A program made the translations under genes and the position numbers. DNA of 12,750 nucleotides from Negativicutes bacterium (GTDB lineage: Bacteria > Bacillota_C > Negativicutes > Sporomusales_B > JARLHX01). The DNA is taken from the NCBI GenBank assembly GCA_031292015.1, contig JARLHY010000174.1, positions 1 through 12,750 of the forward strand. The letters run 5' to 3'. The notes below the pieces were generated by a model. That model was not told the DNA's origin. It saw only the letters and a list, made by a program, of their open reading frames with translations, and ran no database searches. Below are positions 1 to 7,291 of the stretch, piece by piece; within the stretch, counting starts at the first letter, position 1; every line of letters begins with the position of its first letter.

Positions 1-36
1 CAGCAGCGGCACGAACAGAACAAAAGTCAAAGTCAT
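1..36 (-). CDS. Start of an unidentified gene, cut by the window edge
   Basis: On the minus strand an ATG at 36 opens MTLTFVLFVPLL and runs off the window. The hydrophobic start would suit a signal anchor or the first helix of a membrane protein, but twelve residues do not allow a family call. A G-run (AGGGGGG) directly abuts this ATG. An in-frame TTG at 30 lies six bases from the G-run, which is better spacing, and an in-frame ATG at 57 would add seven residues. The start is therefore undecided. A real gene is plausible because the region follows the hairpin that ends the upstream operon, but the call is weak. Confidence 0.3.
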   Translation of the reverse strand, partial: MTLTFVLFVPLL

Positions 37-61
37 CCCCCCTGACGGTCTTTCCATGGAA

Positions 62-118
62 CTTCTCTGTCGGCGGCGCGACTCCTGCGCCGTAAGTCCG
101 GGTAATTTCTGACAGAAG
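62..118 (-). other. Possible structured leader before the left-edge gene
   Basis: The segment can fold as an outer stem between CTTCTCTGTC (62-71) and GACAGAAG (111-118), with bulged bases, enclosing a perfect 6-bp stem CGGCGC (74-79) / GCGCCG (87-92). Four bases of that inner loop (80-83) are complementary to 95-98, which would permit a small pseudoknot. On the minus strand it would sit just upstream of the gene starting at 36 or 57. I do not recognise a known riboswitch class. It may simply be incidental pairing in GC-rich DNA. Confidence 0.22.
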
Positions 119-122
119 ATAA

Positions 123-146
123 AGCCGGCACCTGATGGTACCGGCT
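123..146 (-). terminator. Hairpin terminator after the methyltransferase gene
   Basis: A 10-bp stem (AGCCGGCACC / GGTACCGGCT, one G-T pair) with a TGAT loop lies 12 bp beyond the methyltransferase stop. Read on the minus strand it is followed by TTTATCTTCTG, a modest U-rich tail, and preceded by AAAAT. It probably ends the regulator-to-methyltransferase transcript. The U-tract is short, so termination may be partial. Confidence 0.5.
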
Positions 147-158
147 ATTTTCAACAGC

Positions 159-857
159 CTAACGTTTTTCAGGTTTGTCGACTCTGGCGACGATGAAGGT
201 CCCCAGCGAGGGAATATGGCGTTGGCACCAGCGCTCGAAATGATCGGGATTGTTAATGAGCCCAGCCGGGGCAAAAGGCGGGACAAAGATGCAGCCGCGC
301 CAGGCGGTAATGGGATGCGGCGCAAGAAAGTCGCGCACGGCGTAGATGCTGTAAAACCGGGCCGGGGTGAAGATGGTCCGTTTCAGCAGTGACTTAATCC
401 GCCGCTGCAGCGACCACGGGCTCAGGCTGTTGAGGGTTGCCACCAGCATATGGCCGCCGGGTCGCAGGACCCGGTACATTTCCTGGAGACTTTCCCGCGG
501 TTTTTCGTAGAATTCCATCGCCGAAATGCTTGTAACAAGGTCAAAGCTCTCATCGGCAAAAGGCAACGCGGCGGCGTCGGCAGCAAGAAAACTGACGGTG
601 TCGCCGTGCTGGCGGTTCTTGTCGGCGGCGATAGCCAGCATTTCCGGTGAAATATCCACGCCCACAACCCGGGCGCCTGCCTGGCAGAGTTCATTGGTGT
701 AGATGCCTGTGCCGCAGCCTATGTCCAGCGTATAGATCCCAGGCTTGATGTCGAGTAGTTCCATGATCTTTTCCCGCTCATGGCAAAAGACATAGCGGCC
801 GTGAGGAGTGGCGAACCAAGCGTCATACTTGGCCGCCAGTTCCTGAAAATAGTTCAT
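159..857 (-). CDS. Class I SAM-dependent methyltransferase
   Basis: The 232-residue protein has the Methyltransf_11/UbiE-like Rossmann pattern. Motif I is LDIGCGTG (residues 44-51), which binds S-adenosylmethionine. The acidic ribose-binding residue is D68 in VVGVDIS, an AADAAALPF segment (82-90) follows, FDLVTS starts near 105, and LRPGG is at 131-135. The substrate cannot be read from the sequence: members of this group methylate small molecules, quinones or lipids. It is likely cytosolic, with no membrane segment. The start codon lies inside the end of the preceding gene (35-bp overlap), so translation is probably coupled to it. The ribosome site (TTGGGA, seven bases away) is poor, which supports coupling. 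It is the last gene before the hairpin at 123-146. Confidence 0.85.
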   Translation of the reverse strand: MNYFQELAAKYDAWFATPHGRYVFCHEREKIMELLDIKPGIYTLDIGCGTGIYTNELCQAGARVVGVDISPEMLAIAADKNRQHGDTVSFLAADAAALPFADESFDLVTSISAMEFYEKPRESLQEMYRVLRPGGHMLVATLNSLSPWSLQRRIKSLLKRTIFTPARFYSIYAVRDFLAPHPITAWRGCIFVPPFAPAGLINNPDHFERWCQRHIPSLGTFIVARVDKPEKR

Positions 858-2229
858 ACATAAATCCCAACCTTTGTTTGTCAGACTCGCTCAACAGCAC
901 CGGTCGGGCAAGTTCCTCGCTTATGGACACTTTCTTCGCCTGTCGGCTGGTTTTCATCCAATAGGCGAGCAGCAGTTGGCAGAACCGCTTTACTGCTTTG
1001 GGGCTGGAGTGGATGCTGTACTCCGTCCAGTAGCGACAGACGTCGGCAATGGTGTCGCCGGCCGTGCTGACCAAATCCTGCCTGGCGGCAAATTCGGCCA
1101 GGGCCACGCATTCCCTGACAAGAAAGTAGAGGGCCTGTTGGCGGAAAGATCCTTCGTTTTCAGGATCGCCGAATTTCAACTCCAGGGCCAGCAGTTCCCT
1201 TCCTGCGGAAAGCAGGGGCAGCAGCCGCGGTACGGCAGCCTTTACCCCGTGGCGTATAATGGCCAGCCGGGCGACCTGTCCTGCGCCGGTCACCGCCTGC
1301 TGCCAACCGCCATGGGCCCCCCGGGCCAGCGCCAATTCCAGCGTAAAGGAGATAATCCCCTCGGCAAGCGAACTGTGGGGATTAAGACACGACGTCCCGG
1401 CAAGTTCCTGCCATTCCTTGATCAGCGCCTGAATATCTTCGGCGATGAGCGGATCGTCCATCGGCAGAGCCGAGGCCATATCCGCCAGGAGGCCAAACAT
1501 AACCTGGTCGTCATTCTTTACGATGCGGTGCAGCCACTGAGCCGTAAGGGCGACGATCTCGCCGGACAGGCCGGGGCTGTCCGGTCGTGCGGCAACAACG
1601 GCAGCAAGACGGGTGGTCATTTCCCTGAACAGGTCGGTCTCATGGCGGCGAAGGGCCAGTACGCCGATAAGCCTCAAGGTCCTGACAGCCGCGGCGGTGT
1701 TCGCCGGGTCGCTTGTGAAGTCGGGCCGTTCCAGACTGCTCAAAATAATATCAGCCGCCTTGGCGGCCAAAAAGCTTTGCTTGTCCCTTAGCGTGACGGC
1801 AGCAATGAACCCGAGTTGCTCGATCGCCGCAGCAACCCCTTCGGGGGGCAGCCGCCGCAGCATTTGCCGAAAGGCGTCGAGGGCGGCTGTAGCGGTGTCG
1901 ACATCCCGGGCCCGCAGGGCCTGGATGACCACCGCAGTGAGGCGGGGTGGTTCATCGGCGCGAATCACGGCTGTGCCGAAGGCGGTTTTCAACAAATCGA
2001 TAGCCCGGTAGGCGGCGGCGGGATTGTTGCGGGTGATGCCGGCATGAATCAGTCCGTATATCTGCCGCAGCAGGTCATTCACCTGATCAGGATCCGCCCG
2101 CCCTGGTTTCAGCCGCTCCAGCCTCTCGGCGAGACGGTCGTGACTGAGCCGGCGGTAGCGCAAGGCGAGCCCCAAGTATGCTATTACTGCCAGCGCTATT
2201 AGCGCAGCGGCTGCCGCCGGCCAAGACAT
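823..2229 (-). CDS. Membrane-anchored alpha-helical protein of unknown function
   Basis: I do not recognise this 468-residue protein. Residues 5-24 form one hydrophobic helix rich in Ala and Leu, followed by a basic patch (RYRRLSHDRL), so it is probably a single N-terminal anchor with the rest in the cytoplasm. The remainder looks wholly helical and rich in Ala, Leu and Arg, in roughly 35-45-residue helix pairs reminiscent of HEAT- or TPR-like solenoids, though no clean repeat consensus is visible. No catalytic motif was seen. The ATG at 2229 has GGGGTG five bases upstream. It follows pyruvate kinase after 20 bp and overlaps the methyltransferase start by 35 bp, so the three genes are very likely co-transcribed. 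It may be a scaffold or regulatory membrane protein of restricted distribution, which is inference. Confidence 0.75.
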   Translation of the reverse strand: MSWPAAAAALIALAVIAYLGLALRYRRLSHDRLAERLERLKPGRADPDQVNDLLRQIYGLIHAGITRNNPAAAYRAIDLLKTAFGTAVIRADEPPRLTAVVIQALRARDVDTATAALDAFRQMLRRLPPEGVAAAIEQLGFIAAVTLRDKQSFLAAKAADIILSSLERPDFTSDPANTAAAVRTLRLIGVLALRRHETDLFREMTTRLAAVVAARPDSPGLSGEIVALTAQWLHRIVKNDDQVMFGLLADMASALPMDDPLIAEDIQALIKEWQELAGTSCLNPHSSLAEGIISFTLELALARGAHGGWQQAVTGAGQVARLAIIRHGVKAAVPRLLPLLSAGRELLALELKFGDPENEGSFRQQALYFLVRECVALAEFAARQDLVSTAGDTIADVCRYWTEYSIHSSPKAVKRFCQLLLAYWMKTSRQAKKVSISEELARPVLLSESDKQRLGFMYELFSGTGGQV

Positions 2230-2249
2230 AGGAGCACCCCTAACATGGA

Positions 2250-4001
2250 TTATTTCGCATTGATTTGCCCATGGAAAACTACGCCGCGGCTTGCGTCCAC
2301 CGTGACCTCCGTCCCGTCGTCCAGGCGATCGGTCGCTCCGTCGACCCCGACAATCACGGGAATACCGTAGCTGATGCCAACAATCGCGGCATGCGAGGTC
2401 AGACCGCCTTCTTCGGTGACAATGGCGGCTGCTTTGAGGGCATAGGGGGCGGTTTCTTCGTCGATGCTTTCCACCACCAGAATCTCGCCGGGCTGAAATT
2501 TAGTTTTGACATCCTTGATGGAATGGGCCACACGTACCTTGCCTGTCACGACGCGCTGGCCGATGCCGGTACCATGCAGCAGAATATTGCCGACAACATG
2601 AACTCTGATCATGTTGGTGGTTCCGGAGGTGCCCACAGGAACACCGGCGGTGATCACCACAAGATCGCCTTCTTTAACCAGGCCGACGTCCTGAGCCCCT
2701 TTTATCGAATTGCTGACAAGAGCGTCGGAATCGGGTGAAGTGGGTACCAAAACCGGCTGCACGCCCCAGTAAAGCTGGCAGCGCCGGGCGACTTTCTCCC
2801 ACTGTGTCGCAGCAACGATTCGGGCCTGGGGCCGATATCGGGAAACCATCCGGGCGGTGTAGCCGGTCTCGGTGGCGGTGAGAATCGCCGCCGCGCCCAG
2901 TTCGTGAGCCACCTGAACGGTGGCGTGGCTGACGGCGCCGGTAGTGGTGCGCTGGACGTTCAGTCCTTTGGCCAGCAGGATGTCGCTGTAGTTGAGACTC
3001 TCTTCCGTGCGGCTGGCGATTTTGGCCATCATCTGCACGGCTTCTACCGGATACTGGCCGGCTGCGGTCTCACCGCTGAGCATAATGGAATCGGTGCCGT
3101 CAAAAATGGCGTTGGCGATATCGCTGGCCTCCGCTCTGGTCGGGCGAGGGTTGGTCAGCATGGATTCGAGCATCTGGGTGGCAGTGATCACCGGTTTCCC
3201 GGCTTTATTGCATTTCTCGATAAGCATTTTCTGCACCAGAGGGACTTCCTCGGTGGGAATTTCCACTCCAAGGTCGCCGCGGGCCACCATGACCCCATCG
3301 ACCACCTTGAGGATTTCGTCGATATTGTTGACTCCCTGAGCGTTTTCGATCTTGGCGATGATATCCATTTCGGCACCGGCGTCTTCGAGCAGCTTGCGAA
3401 TAGCCAGCACGTCCGCCGCCCGCTGGATAAAGGACGCGGCGATGGAGTCCATACGCTGCTTGACGCCAAAAAGGATGTCGGCGACATCCTGCTCAGACAG
3501 CGGCGGCAGATGAAGCGATACCCCTGGGACCGCGGCCCGTTTCCTGCTGCTGATATCGCCGCTGTTGACGACAGTGGTGGTGATGTCGTCGCCCTCCACG
3601 GCTTCGACCCGCAGGCTGATAAGCCCGTCGGCCAGCAGGATGATATTGCCTGGCGCCACTTCTTTGGGCAATTGTTTATGGTTGACAGAGACGATTTCAC
3701 TGCCGCCCTCAACTTCGCGGGCGGTCAGAACGAATTTCTGGCCTTTCTCCAGATGCACTTTGCCTTTCACATCGCCAAGACGCATCTCCGGTCCTTTGGT
3801 GTCAAGCATGAGGGCAATCGGAATTTTGGCCTGAGCCGCGGCGGCGCGGACTTTAGCGATCCGTCCGGCTTGTTCTTCGTGACTGCCGTGGGAAAAATTG
3901 AACCTGGCGACATCCATCCCATTGGCGATCAGCGCTTCCAGCACTCCAGGCTTGTCGGTGCTCGGTCCCATTGTGCAGATAATTTTCGTTTTCTTATTCA
4001 T
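2250..4001 (-). CDS. pyk: Pyruvate kinase with C-terminal PEP-utiliser-like domain
   Basis: This glycolytic enzyme transfers phosphate from phosphoenolpyruvate to ADP, giving pyruvate and ATP. The 583-residue product opens with KTKIICTMGPS, typical of the family. It carries FNFSHG (34-39), LDTKGPE (66-72), the catalytic lysine K217 in IIAKIENAQG, the metal-binding MVARGDLGVE (238-247), TATQMLES (273-280) and PTRAEASDIANA (287-298). Beyond about residue 480 is the extra phosphohistidine-type domain found in many Firmicute pyruvate kinases, with GGLTSHAA including H537. I chose the ATG at 4001 because the family sequence begins there. The reading frame stays open upstream but is unlike pyruvate kinase. 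An AAGGAG lies 13 bases upstream, rather far. An in-frame GTG at 4013 sits only one base from it. The gene follows the DUF2007-like gene by 34 bp. Confidence 0.96.
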   Translation of the reverse strand: MNKKTKIICTMGPSTDKPGVLEALIANGMDVARFNFSHGSHEEQAGRIAKVRAAAAQAKIPIALMLDTKGPEMRLGDVKGKVHLEKGQKFVLTAREVEGGSEIVSVNHKQLPKEVAPGNIILLADGLISLRVEAVEGDDITTTVVNSGDISSRKRAAVPGVSLHLPPLSEQDVADILFGVKQRMDSIAASFIQRAADVLAIRKLLEDAGAEMDIIAKIENAQGVNNIDEILKVVDGVMVARGDLGVEIPTEEVPLVQKMLIEKCNKAGKPVITATQMLESMLTNPRPTRAEASDIANAIFDGTDSIMLSGETAAGQYPVEAVQMMAKIASRTEESLNYSDILLAKGLNVQRTTTGAVSHATVQVAHELGAAAILTATETGYTARMVSRYRPQARIVAATQWEKVARRCQLYWGVQPVLVPTSPDSDALVSNSIKGAQDVGLVKEGDLVVITAGVPVGTSGTTNMIRVHVVGNILLHGTGIGQRVVTGKVRVAHSIKDVKTKFQPGEILVVESIDEETAPYALKAAAIVTEEGGLTSHAAIVGISYGIPVIVGVDGATDRLDDGTEVTVDASRGVVFHGQINAK

Positions 4002-4035
4002 GAAATATGGCACGCTCCTTATTGTCAATGAATGC

Positions 4036-4233
4036 TTACTTGACTGCAAACTGACAGAGGATGGCATGGGCTTCATCAGCTTCGGATTCAAGCACCATGA
4101 CTTCGTAAAGGCCGTCACCCATCATGGCGATGCCAGCCGGCCGGTGATTGGCAAGCACGCCTTCTTCGCAGAGCAAATTTTTGATGGTGTCAGCTTGCGT
4201 GCGGTTGGCTGCGATATATACTACCGTCCACAT
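4036..4233 (-). CDS. Small DUF2007-like protein
   Basis: The 65-residue protein begins MWTVVYIAANRTQAD and contains a Glu/Ala-rich helix (ESEADEAHAIL) near its end. This resembles the small signal-transducing-protein family DUF2007: a beta-alpha-beta core that starts with a Val/Tyr strand followed by a helix packing against an LLxxEGV segment. Similar small genes are found beside glycolytic genes (pfkA/pyk) in related Firmicutes, as I recall, and some older records mislabel them glutamate decarboxylase. The biochemical role is unknown. The ATG at 4233 has a G-rich ribosome site (AGGGGGCGG) upstream. It lies 20 bp after the sigma-54 regulator and 34 bp before pyruvate kinase, all on the same strand, so it is probably part of that operon. 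Confidence 0.75.
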   Translation of the reverse strand: MWTVVYIAANRTQADTIKNLLCEEGVLANHRPAGIAMMGDGLYEVMVLESEADEAHAILCQFAVK

Positions 4234-4253
4234 GGCGCCCGCCCCCTGATGAT

Positions 4254-6341
4254 TCAGACTGTCAAGCCGTATTTGCGCAATTTCTGATAAAAACCGGAAC
4301 GATGGATGCCAAGAATCTGGGCTGCTTTGCTTTTGTTTCCCCCAGCACTTTCCAACGCCCTATAGATTGCTTGTTTCTCCGCATCCCCCATTATTCCTGC
4401 TAGCTGCTTTCCTGAATCCTCGTTATCTTTTATTTTGTGCTGTTTCTTCAGTACCGGCGGCAAATGTTCAGGCAGGATGTACAACTCGCCGTCCATCAGG
4501 TTGATAGCCCGTTCCAGGATATTTTCCAGTTCCCGCACATTGCCTGGCCACGAGTAGGCCATCAGGTACTCCAGGGCTTCTGTCGACACGCCTTCGACAA
4601 GATGCGGCGTCTGGTTGTTGATCTTTTTCAGCAGGGTTGTCACCAGAAGCTGAATATCTTCCTTGCGCTCCCGCATCGGCGGAATCTGCAGGGAGATGAT
4701 GTTGAGCCGGTAGTACAGATCCTGCCGGAATTCACCGCGTTCAATCATCCCTTCCAGGTCGCGGTTGGTGGCGGCGATGACCCGAACATCGACCTTGCTG
4801 GGTTTTGTGCCGCCGACCCGCTCGATCTCGCGTTCCTGCAGAACCCTCAGCAGTTTGGCCTGCATCGCCAGGGTCATGTCCCCGATTTCATCAAGAAAGA
4901 TGCTGCCGCCGTTCGCCAGCTCAAATTTCCCGGGTTTGCCGCCTTTTCTGGCCCCGGTGAAGGCGCCTTCATCATAACCGAAAAGTTCCGACTCCAGTAA
5001 ATTCTCCGGCATGGCGGCGCAGTTGATTTTGATCAGCGGTCCATGACGGCGGGCACTGGCGTTGTGAATGGAGTGGGCGAACAGTTCCTTGCCTGTGCCG
5101 CTCTCTCCCAGGATCAGGACGGTGGAATTGCCTTTGGCGGCCCGGACGGCGATGGATTTCAGCCACTCCATTTTCTCGCTTTTGCCGACAATGGTGTCAA
5201 AGGTGTATTTGCCGCCATGGACTTTGCGCAGTTCCTCCTTATAGTATTCCAGTTGATGCTGGAGACTATTGATCTGCCGGGCCACAGACTGCAAATCCTT
5301 GATATCCTTGAACATACTCTTGCCCACCGCGCCGATCACTTCGCCGTCCTTGACGACGGGAATGCGGGTAACTACGCTGTTGCGGTCGTTGATCCGCTGA
5401 ATTTCGGCGATCTCGGCCTTGCCGGTGGCGGCGACGATATGCATCCGGGTGTTGTCGATGACTTCGGTAACATGCTTGCCAACGACTTCACGGTGGTCGA
5501 CGCCGAGGAAATCGGCGTAAACCCGGTTCATCATCTGAATATAGCCTTTTTTATCGACAATGACGATATTCTCAAAAAAACTTTCTAAGGCCGATTCCAG
5601 GGTACTCTTGAGATTCCTGACTTCCTCCAGTTCGGCCGCGACGGCCTGCAGTTCGGTGATATCCTGAAAAATCGCCACAGCTCCGACAATTTTGTTGGCC
5701 TTGAGGATAGGCGTCCGGTTGGTCAGAATCTGGCAGCTGCCAATATTCTGTTTGCGGTTGAGTTCAGGCGTTCCCCGCTCCAGCACCCGTCGCAGTCCGG
5801 TGTTTGGTATCGTGTCGTCCGCCAGCCGGCCGATGACATTTTCTTTATCCAGGCCGGTGATGTGCTCGGCGGCGGAGTTGAACATGGTAACAATGCCGTC
5901 GGCGTTGGTTACGATGACCCCGTTGTACATCGAATGGAGTACCGCCTGCATCTCTTCTGCCATCAACAGCGACTTATCGGACAGATACTTTACCAGGTCG
6001 GTGCGGTTGATGATGCCGATGGGACGATCTTCAGCGTCGACAATGGGAAATACACTGTAACGGAAAATCTGGTTGGCGTGCTGCAGTTCACTAAGCGAAA
6101 CGGTATCCCGCAAAGTAAAGACGCCGGTAGTCATGACCTCGCCGACCTGTTTGGACAACAGCCCCCGGGCAACTGCTTCCACCAGGTGGGACTTGGCAAT
6201 CAGGCCGATGAGCTTTCCGTCCCGATCGACCACCGGGGCGCCGTCGATGTGCCTGTTGGCAAAGATGCCTGTTGCCTCCTGCACGGTGGTTCCCGGTTCC
6301 ATGGTCACGACTTCGGTGTTCATCAAGTCGCGCACTCGCAT
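4254..6341 (-). CDS. Sigma-54-dependent transcriptional activator, CBS-CBS-PAS-PAS-AAA+-Fis HTH
   Basis: This 695-residue enhancer-binding protein activates RNA polymerase carrying sigma-54 by ATP hydrolysis. Domains in order: a tandem CBS pair (about 1-120), which in other proteins binds adenine nucleotides or SAM; a PAS domain (about 128-232, ending in the DIT motif); a second PAS domain (about 245-350); a short coiled linker; the AAA+ domain (about 380-610); and a Fis-type helix-turn-helix (about 655-693). Key motifs are intact: Walker A GESGTGKE (412-419), the sigma-54 contact loop GAFTGA (459-464), Walker B IFLDE (481-485), WPGNVREL (598-605) and the [23 protein letters not shown]. There is no receiver domain, so it senses small ligands, plausibly energy charge through CBS and an acyl-CoA or redox signal through PAS. 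The start has a consensus AAGGAGG ten bases upstream. Likely targets are the sigma-54 promoters at 8555-8571 and 8779-8795. Confidence 0.95.
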   Translation of the reverse strand: MRVRDLMNTEVVTMEPGTTVQEATGIFANRHIDGAPVVDRDGKLIGLIAKSHLVEAVARGLLSKQVGEVMTTGVFTLRDTVSLSELQHANQIFRYSVFPIVDAEDRPIGIINRTDLVKYLSDKSLLMAEEMQAVLHSMYNGVIVTNADGIVTMFNSAAEHITGLDKENVIGRLADDTIPNTGLRRVLERGTPELNRKQNIGSCQILTNRTPILKANKIVGAVAIFQDITELQAVAAELEEVRNLKSTLESALESFFENIVIVDKKGYIQMMNRVYADFLGVDHREVVGKHVTEVIDNTRMHIVAATGKAEIAEIQRINDRNSVVTRIPVVKDGEVIGAVGKSMFKDIKDLQSVARQINSLQHQLEYYKEELRKVHGGKYTFDTIVGKSEKMEWLKSIAVRAAKGNSTVLILGESGTGKELFAHSIHNASARRHGPLIKINCAAMPENLLESELFGYDEGAFTGARKGGKPGKFELANGGSIFLDEIGDMTLAMQAKLLRVLQEREIERVGGTKPSKVDVRVIAATNRDLEGMIERGEFRQDLYYRLNIISLQIPPMRERKEDIQLLVTTLLKKINNQTPHLVEGVSTEALEYLMAYSWPGNVRELENILERAINLMDGELYILPEHLPPVLKKQHKIKDNEDSGKQLAGIMGDAEKQAIYRALESAGGNKSKAAQILGIHRSGFYQKLRKYGLTV

Positions 6342-6374
6342 TTTTGTCTAACCTCCTTAAACCCTCTCAGGTAA

Positions 6375-6411
6375 AGTGTTAGACACCCCGAAGCAAAAAC
6401 CTGCTAACACT
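6375..6411. promoter_or_regulatory. Inverted repeat upstream of the sigma-54 regulator gene
   Basis: AGTGTTAG (6375-6382) and CTAACACT (6404-6411) form a perfect 8-bp inverted repeat with a 21-bp gap, 34-70 bp upstream of the regulator's start codon. Nearby are TAGACAC (6380-6386), TTTAGACA (6421-6428) and, on the opposite strand, TGTCTAAC (6345-6352). The layout suits an operator, possibly for autoregulation. No -24/-12 promoter was found here and the sigma-70 signals are too weak to place. Confidence 0.4.
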
Positions 6412-6444
6412 GTACATTTTTTTAGACAGCGGCAGAAAAACAAA

Positions 6445-6470
6445 GGGGGCCTTGTTGGTATAAGGCCCCC
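6445..6470 (-). terminator. Rho-independent terminator after the isochorismatase-like gene
   Basis: A perfect 9-bp stem GGGGGCCTT / AAGGCCCCC with an 8-base loop starts 6 bp after the stop codon at 6477. On the minus strand it runs into TTTGTTTTTC, a proper U-tract. It separates the hydrolase gene from the regulator operon, which must therefore have its own promoter between about 6350 and 6440. Confidence 0.88.
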
Positions 6471-6476
6471 TGCTGC

Positions 6477-7028
6477 TTACTTAATCAAGGGCAGTACTGC
6501 CTTGAATTCGGCGGTATCAGAGCGTTCAAGCCATTCGTACAGGGCAATTTCCACCGTGGAGATGACTGCTCCCGCTTGTCGCAGTTTGGCCAGACCGATC
6601 TCTTTGTTGTCCGCCGACCGCGAGCCGACGGCGTCGGCGATGATGTGGACTTTGTAGCCGCGGGCCAGAGCTTCCAGGGCTGTCTGCAAAACACAGATGT
6701 GGGCTTCGATTCCGACCAGGACAAGGGTATCGGCTCCGGCCTTCTCCAACGCAGCGGTGAACTTCTCAGCCCCGAAAGAACTGAATACCGTTTTCTCCAC
6801 AACAGAGCCGGGCAACAGCCGGGAGATGTCGGCGTTGGTCGGCCCCAGGCCTTTGGGGTATTGTTCGGTCACAATGGCCGGCACGGCAAGGGTCTGGGCA
6901 AAGGTAATCATTTTCAGGGTATTTTCCAGGACTCGCGGCCAGTCATAGATAGCATGCAGCAGTTTATCCTGCACGTCGATCACTGCCAGTATACTGCCCT
7001 GTTTCGTCAGCTTGTGGGGATGAAGCAT
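6477..7028 (-). CDS. Isochorismatase-like cysteine hydrolase
   Basis: This 183-residue protein belongs to the isochorismatase-like hydrolase superfamily, compact alpha/beta enzymes that cleave amides or related bonds with an Asp-Lys-Cys triad. The triad is visible as D18 (AVIDVQD), K79 (VEKTVFS) and C112 (EAHICVLQT), with the GIEAH turn (106-110) that usually holds the cis-peptide. The length matches single-domain members of the YcaC/ISOC1 type. The natural substrate is not evident, and true isochorismatase activity should not be assumed since no enterobactin-type genes are nearby. The start has AGGAGG nine bases upstream. The gene is monocistronic, with a candidate promoter just upstream and a strong terminator just downstream. 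Confidence 0.9.
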   Translation of the reverse strand: MLHPHKLTKQGSILAVIDVQDKLLHAIYDWPRVLENTLKMITFAQTLAVPAIVTEQYPKGLGPTNADISRLLPGSVVEKTVFSSFGAEKFTAALEKAGADTLVLVGIEAHICVLQTALEALARGYKVHIIADAVGSRSADNKEIGLAKLRQAGAVISTVEIALYEWLERSDTAEFKAVLPLIK

Positions 7029-7061
7029 TGATCCATTCCTCCTGAGCCAGTTTCTGTTATC

Positions 7062-7070
7062 ATTTTACCA
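7062..7070 (-). promoter_or_regulatory. Candidate extended -10 promoter for the hydrolase gene
   Basis: On the minus strand TGGTAAAAT fits an extended -10 (TG-N-TANAAT type), 33-41 bp upstream of the hydrolase start codon at 7028. No good -35 lies at the usual distance, which is tolerable for extended -10 promoters. Predicted transcription would start near 7055. Confidence 0.35.
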
Positions 7071-7157
7071 TAAAGGGCCCAATGCGGACCATAGTCCGGG
7101 TCATTTGCCGCAAGAAACCCCCAGCAGGCGGCAATCGGTCATGATGCCCAAACGGGG

Positions 7158-7194
7158 GAACGGCCTGGCGGGGCTTATCCCTGCCAGGCCGTTC
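7158..7194. repeat. Long perfect hairpin in the thl-hydrolase intergenic region
   Basis: GAACGGCCTGGC (7158-7169) pairs perfectly with GCCAGGCCGTTC (7183-7194). A further G-T pair and GGG/CCC close on a CTTAT loop, giving about 16 bp of stem. Neither strand has a real U-tract afterwards, so it is a doubtful intrinsic terminator. It may stabilise the 3' end of the thl transcript or act as a weak, Rho-assisted stop. The rest of 7029-7291 shows no convincing gene. Confidence 0.55.
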
Positions 7195-7291
7195 TCGACG
7201 CGATTCTATCAAGTTACGGTCGCCTGTCTGCGCTGAGTACAGCGCCACCGATAGCGAGAATGACGAAGTTTTTTATGCCGAACCAGCCGGC

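Noticed and set aside
874..1791. 305-codon plus-strand open frame opposite the unknown membrane-anchored protein
   Set aside because: This one needed thought because the minus-strand gene is itself unrecognised. The minus frame has a ribosome site, a clear membrane anchor, helical periodicity and operon spacing; the plus frame has none of these.
2904..4031. Long open frame on the plus strand opposite pyruvate kinase
   Set aside because: It is antisense to an unmistakable pyk reading frame, is rich in His, Gly and Asp as expected for reverse-strand GC-rich codons, and has no recognisable domain.
4036..4233. Glutamate decarboxylase label for the 65-residue protein
   Set aside because: The protein is far too short and has no PLP-enzyme motif.
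6342..6440. Sigma-54 promoter for the regulator gene itself
   Set aside because: No TGGCAC-N5-TTGCA-like element was found on the minus strand here; a sigma-70 promoter is more likely but could not be placed.
7060..7248. 62-codon minus-strand frame between the hydrolase gene and thl
   Set aside because: No ribosome site, it runs through the 7158-7194 hairpin, and its composition is not protein-like.
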